64,000 nucleotides of DNA, from assembly GCF_022200785.1 (NCBI RefSeq), contig NZ_CP087585.1, positions 2,542,001 through 2,606,000 of the forward strand. The letters are read 5' to 3'. Made by a program: the position numbers and the translations under genes. Numbering within the stretch: the stretch's first letter is position 1; every line of letters starts with the position of its first letter. Below are positions 63,722 to 64,000 of the stretch, piece by piece. This DNA is from Pedobacter mucosus. GTDB taxonomy: Bacteria > Bacteroidota > Bacteroidia > Sphingobacteriales > Sphingobacteriaceae. The notes under the pieces are model-generated. The model did not search any database, was not told where the DNA came from, and saw nothing but the letters and a program-made list of their open reading frames with translations.

Positions 63722-63994
63722 ATGGCTACAATTTTAATCCCTACACCGCTCAGAAAGTTTACCGGAAATACTGCAAAACTACTTACGTCTGGTATAAGTA
63801 TTTCTGAAATTTTAGTAGAACTTGTTCAACAATATCCTTTACTTCAGAAGCATTTGTTAGATTCTGATGGCAGATTAAGATCCTTCATTAATGTATTTGT
63901 TGATGAAGATGATATAAGAAACCTTGATTTTGAAAACACAGAAGTCCGTTCAAATTCTATTATAAGCATTGTCCCTGCAATTGCTGGTGGATAA
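63722..63994 (+). CDS. MoaD/ThiS-family ubiquitin-like sulfur carrier protein
   Basis: 90 residues with the beta-grasp pattern and the C-terminal Gly-Gly (VPAIAGG) that is adenylated and thiocarboxylated in MoaD, ThiS and CysO. The length is like MoaD and CysO and longer than ThiS (about 66). FVDEDDIRNLDFENTEV followed by SIISIVPAIAGG matches the CysO/MoaD type region (ND-D-I---G--T-L-dGDev-iiPavaGG). No molybdopterin or thiamine genes lie nearby in the window; its neighbour is a sugar SDR gene. It needs a ThiF/MoeB-type activating enzyme, perhaps encoded past the window end. The gene is complete. Confidence 0.88.
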   Translation: MATILIPTPLRKFTGNTAKLLTSGISISEILVELVQQYPLLQKHLLDSDGRLRSFINVFVDEDDIRNLDFENTEVRSNSIISIVPAIAGG

Positions 63995-64000
63995 ATTTTA

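Noticed and set aside
1..64000. CRISPR arrays, tRNA/rRNA genes, insertion sequences, prophage
   Set aside because: No regularly spaced repeats, transposase/integrase or phage genes, or tRNA-like sequences were seen by eye; a dedicated scan would be needed to exclude very small ones.

Overview
The window is AT-rich, tightly packed chromosomal DNA that looks like a Sphingobacteriaceae (Pedobacter-like) member of the Bacteroidota. The grounds are the gene families (UpxY-type NusG paralogue, 790-residue MacB/FtsX permeases in tandem, GAFTDA-type sigma-54 regulator, four-cysteine APS reductase), two promoters with the Bacteroidota -7 element TAnnTTTG, and weak or absent Shine-Dalgarno sequences. 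Genus is inferred from gene style only. No rRNA, tRNA, insertion sequence, prophage or CRISPR array was seen.

Region 1 (1-13203): an efflux-type ABC system on the minus strand, transcribed membrane fusion protein, then ATPase, then four tandem paralogous permeases (the last cut by the window edge). A divergent plus-strand pair encodes a sigma-54-activating response regulator and its histidine kinase. The divergent spacer holds a -24-like box and two AAYGAACAGTT sites 21 bp apart, which suggests that the regulator drives the transporter operon.

Region 2 (13288-20316): storage carbohydrate and trehalose. A fused OtsA-OtsB gene converges, across a strong bidirectional terminator, on a GH15 glucosidase/trehalase gene; then come glgC and glgA (transcribed glgA to glgC).

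Region 3 (20688-30635): assimilatory sulfate reduction and siroheme on the minus strand: Rrf2 regulator, ferredoxin-type sulfite reductase with a HEPN-like tail, SUMT (cobA), a fusion of precorrin-2 dehydrogenase with a TauE/SafE transporter, APS reductase, CysD, CysN, a small lipoprotein and a second, diverged SUMT. CysC is absent and CysH has the Fe-S cysteines of APS reductases, so the route probably runs sulfate > APS > sulfite > sulfide. A shared promoter/operator-like element precedes both the sulfite reductase gene and the second SUMT gene.

Region 4 (30686-34242): a hybrid histidine kinase, a membrane-anchored metallophosphoesterase and a small unknown protein.

Region 5 (34547-59814): a roughly 25-kb minus-strand exopolysaccharide locus. 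Order of transcription: Wzc-type tyrosine kinase, Wzx flippase, Wzy-like polymerase, a CgeB-like glycosyltransferase, an aldo/keto reductase plus GMC oxidoreductase pair, four glycosyltransferases, WcaF-like acetyltransferase, a GT2, a CDP-sugar/branched-sugar cassette (RfbF, SDR, RmlC-like, reductoisomerase-like SAF protein, C-methyltransferase), WcaI-like glycosyltransferase, short phosphoglycosyltransferase, Gmd and Fcl. It ends at a terminator near 34550. No Wza outer-membrane export gene lies in the window.

Region 6 (60391-63994): on the plus strand, an UpxY/NusG-like antiterminator and a small HTH protein, an opposing small hypothetical gene, then an unusual CapD/WbpM-like SDR protein followed 24 nt later by a MoaD/ThiS-type sulfur carrier ending in Gly-Gly. 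The last pair may start a sulfur-transfer cluster that continues past the window.
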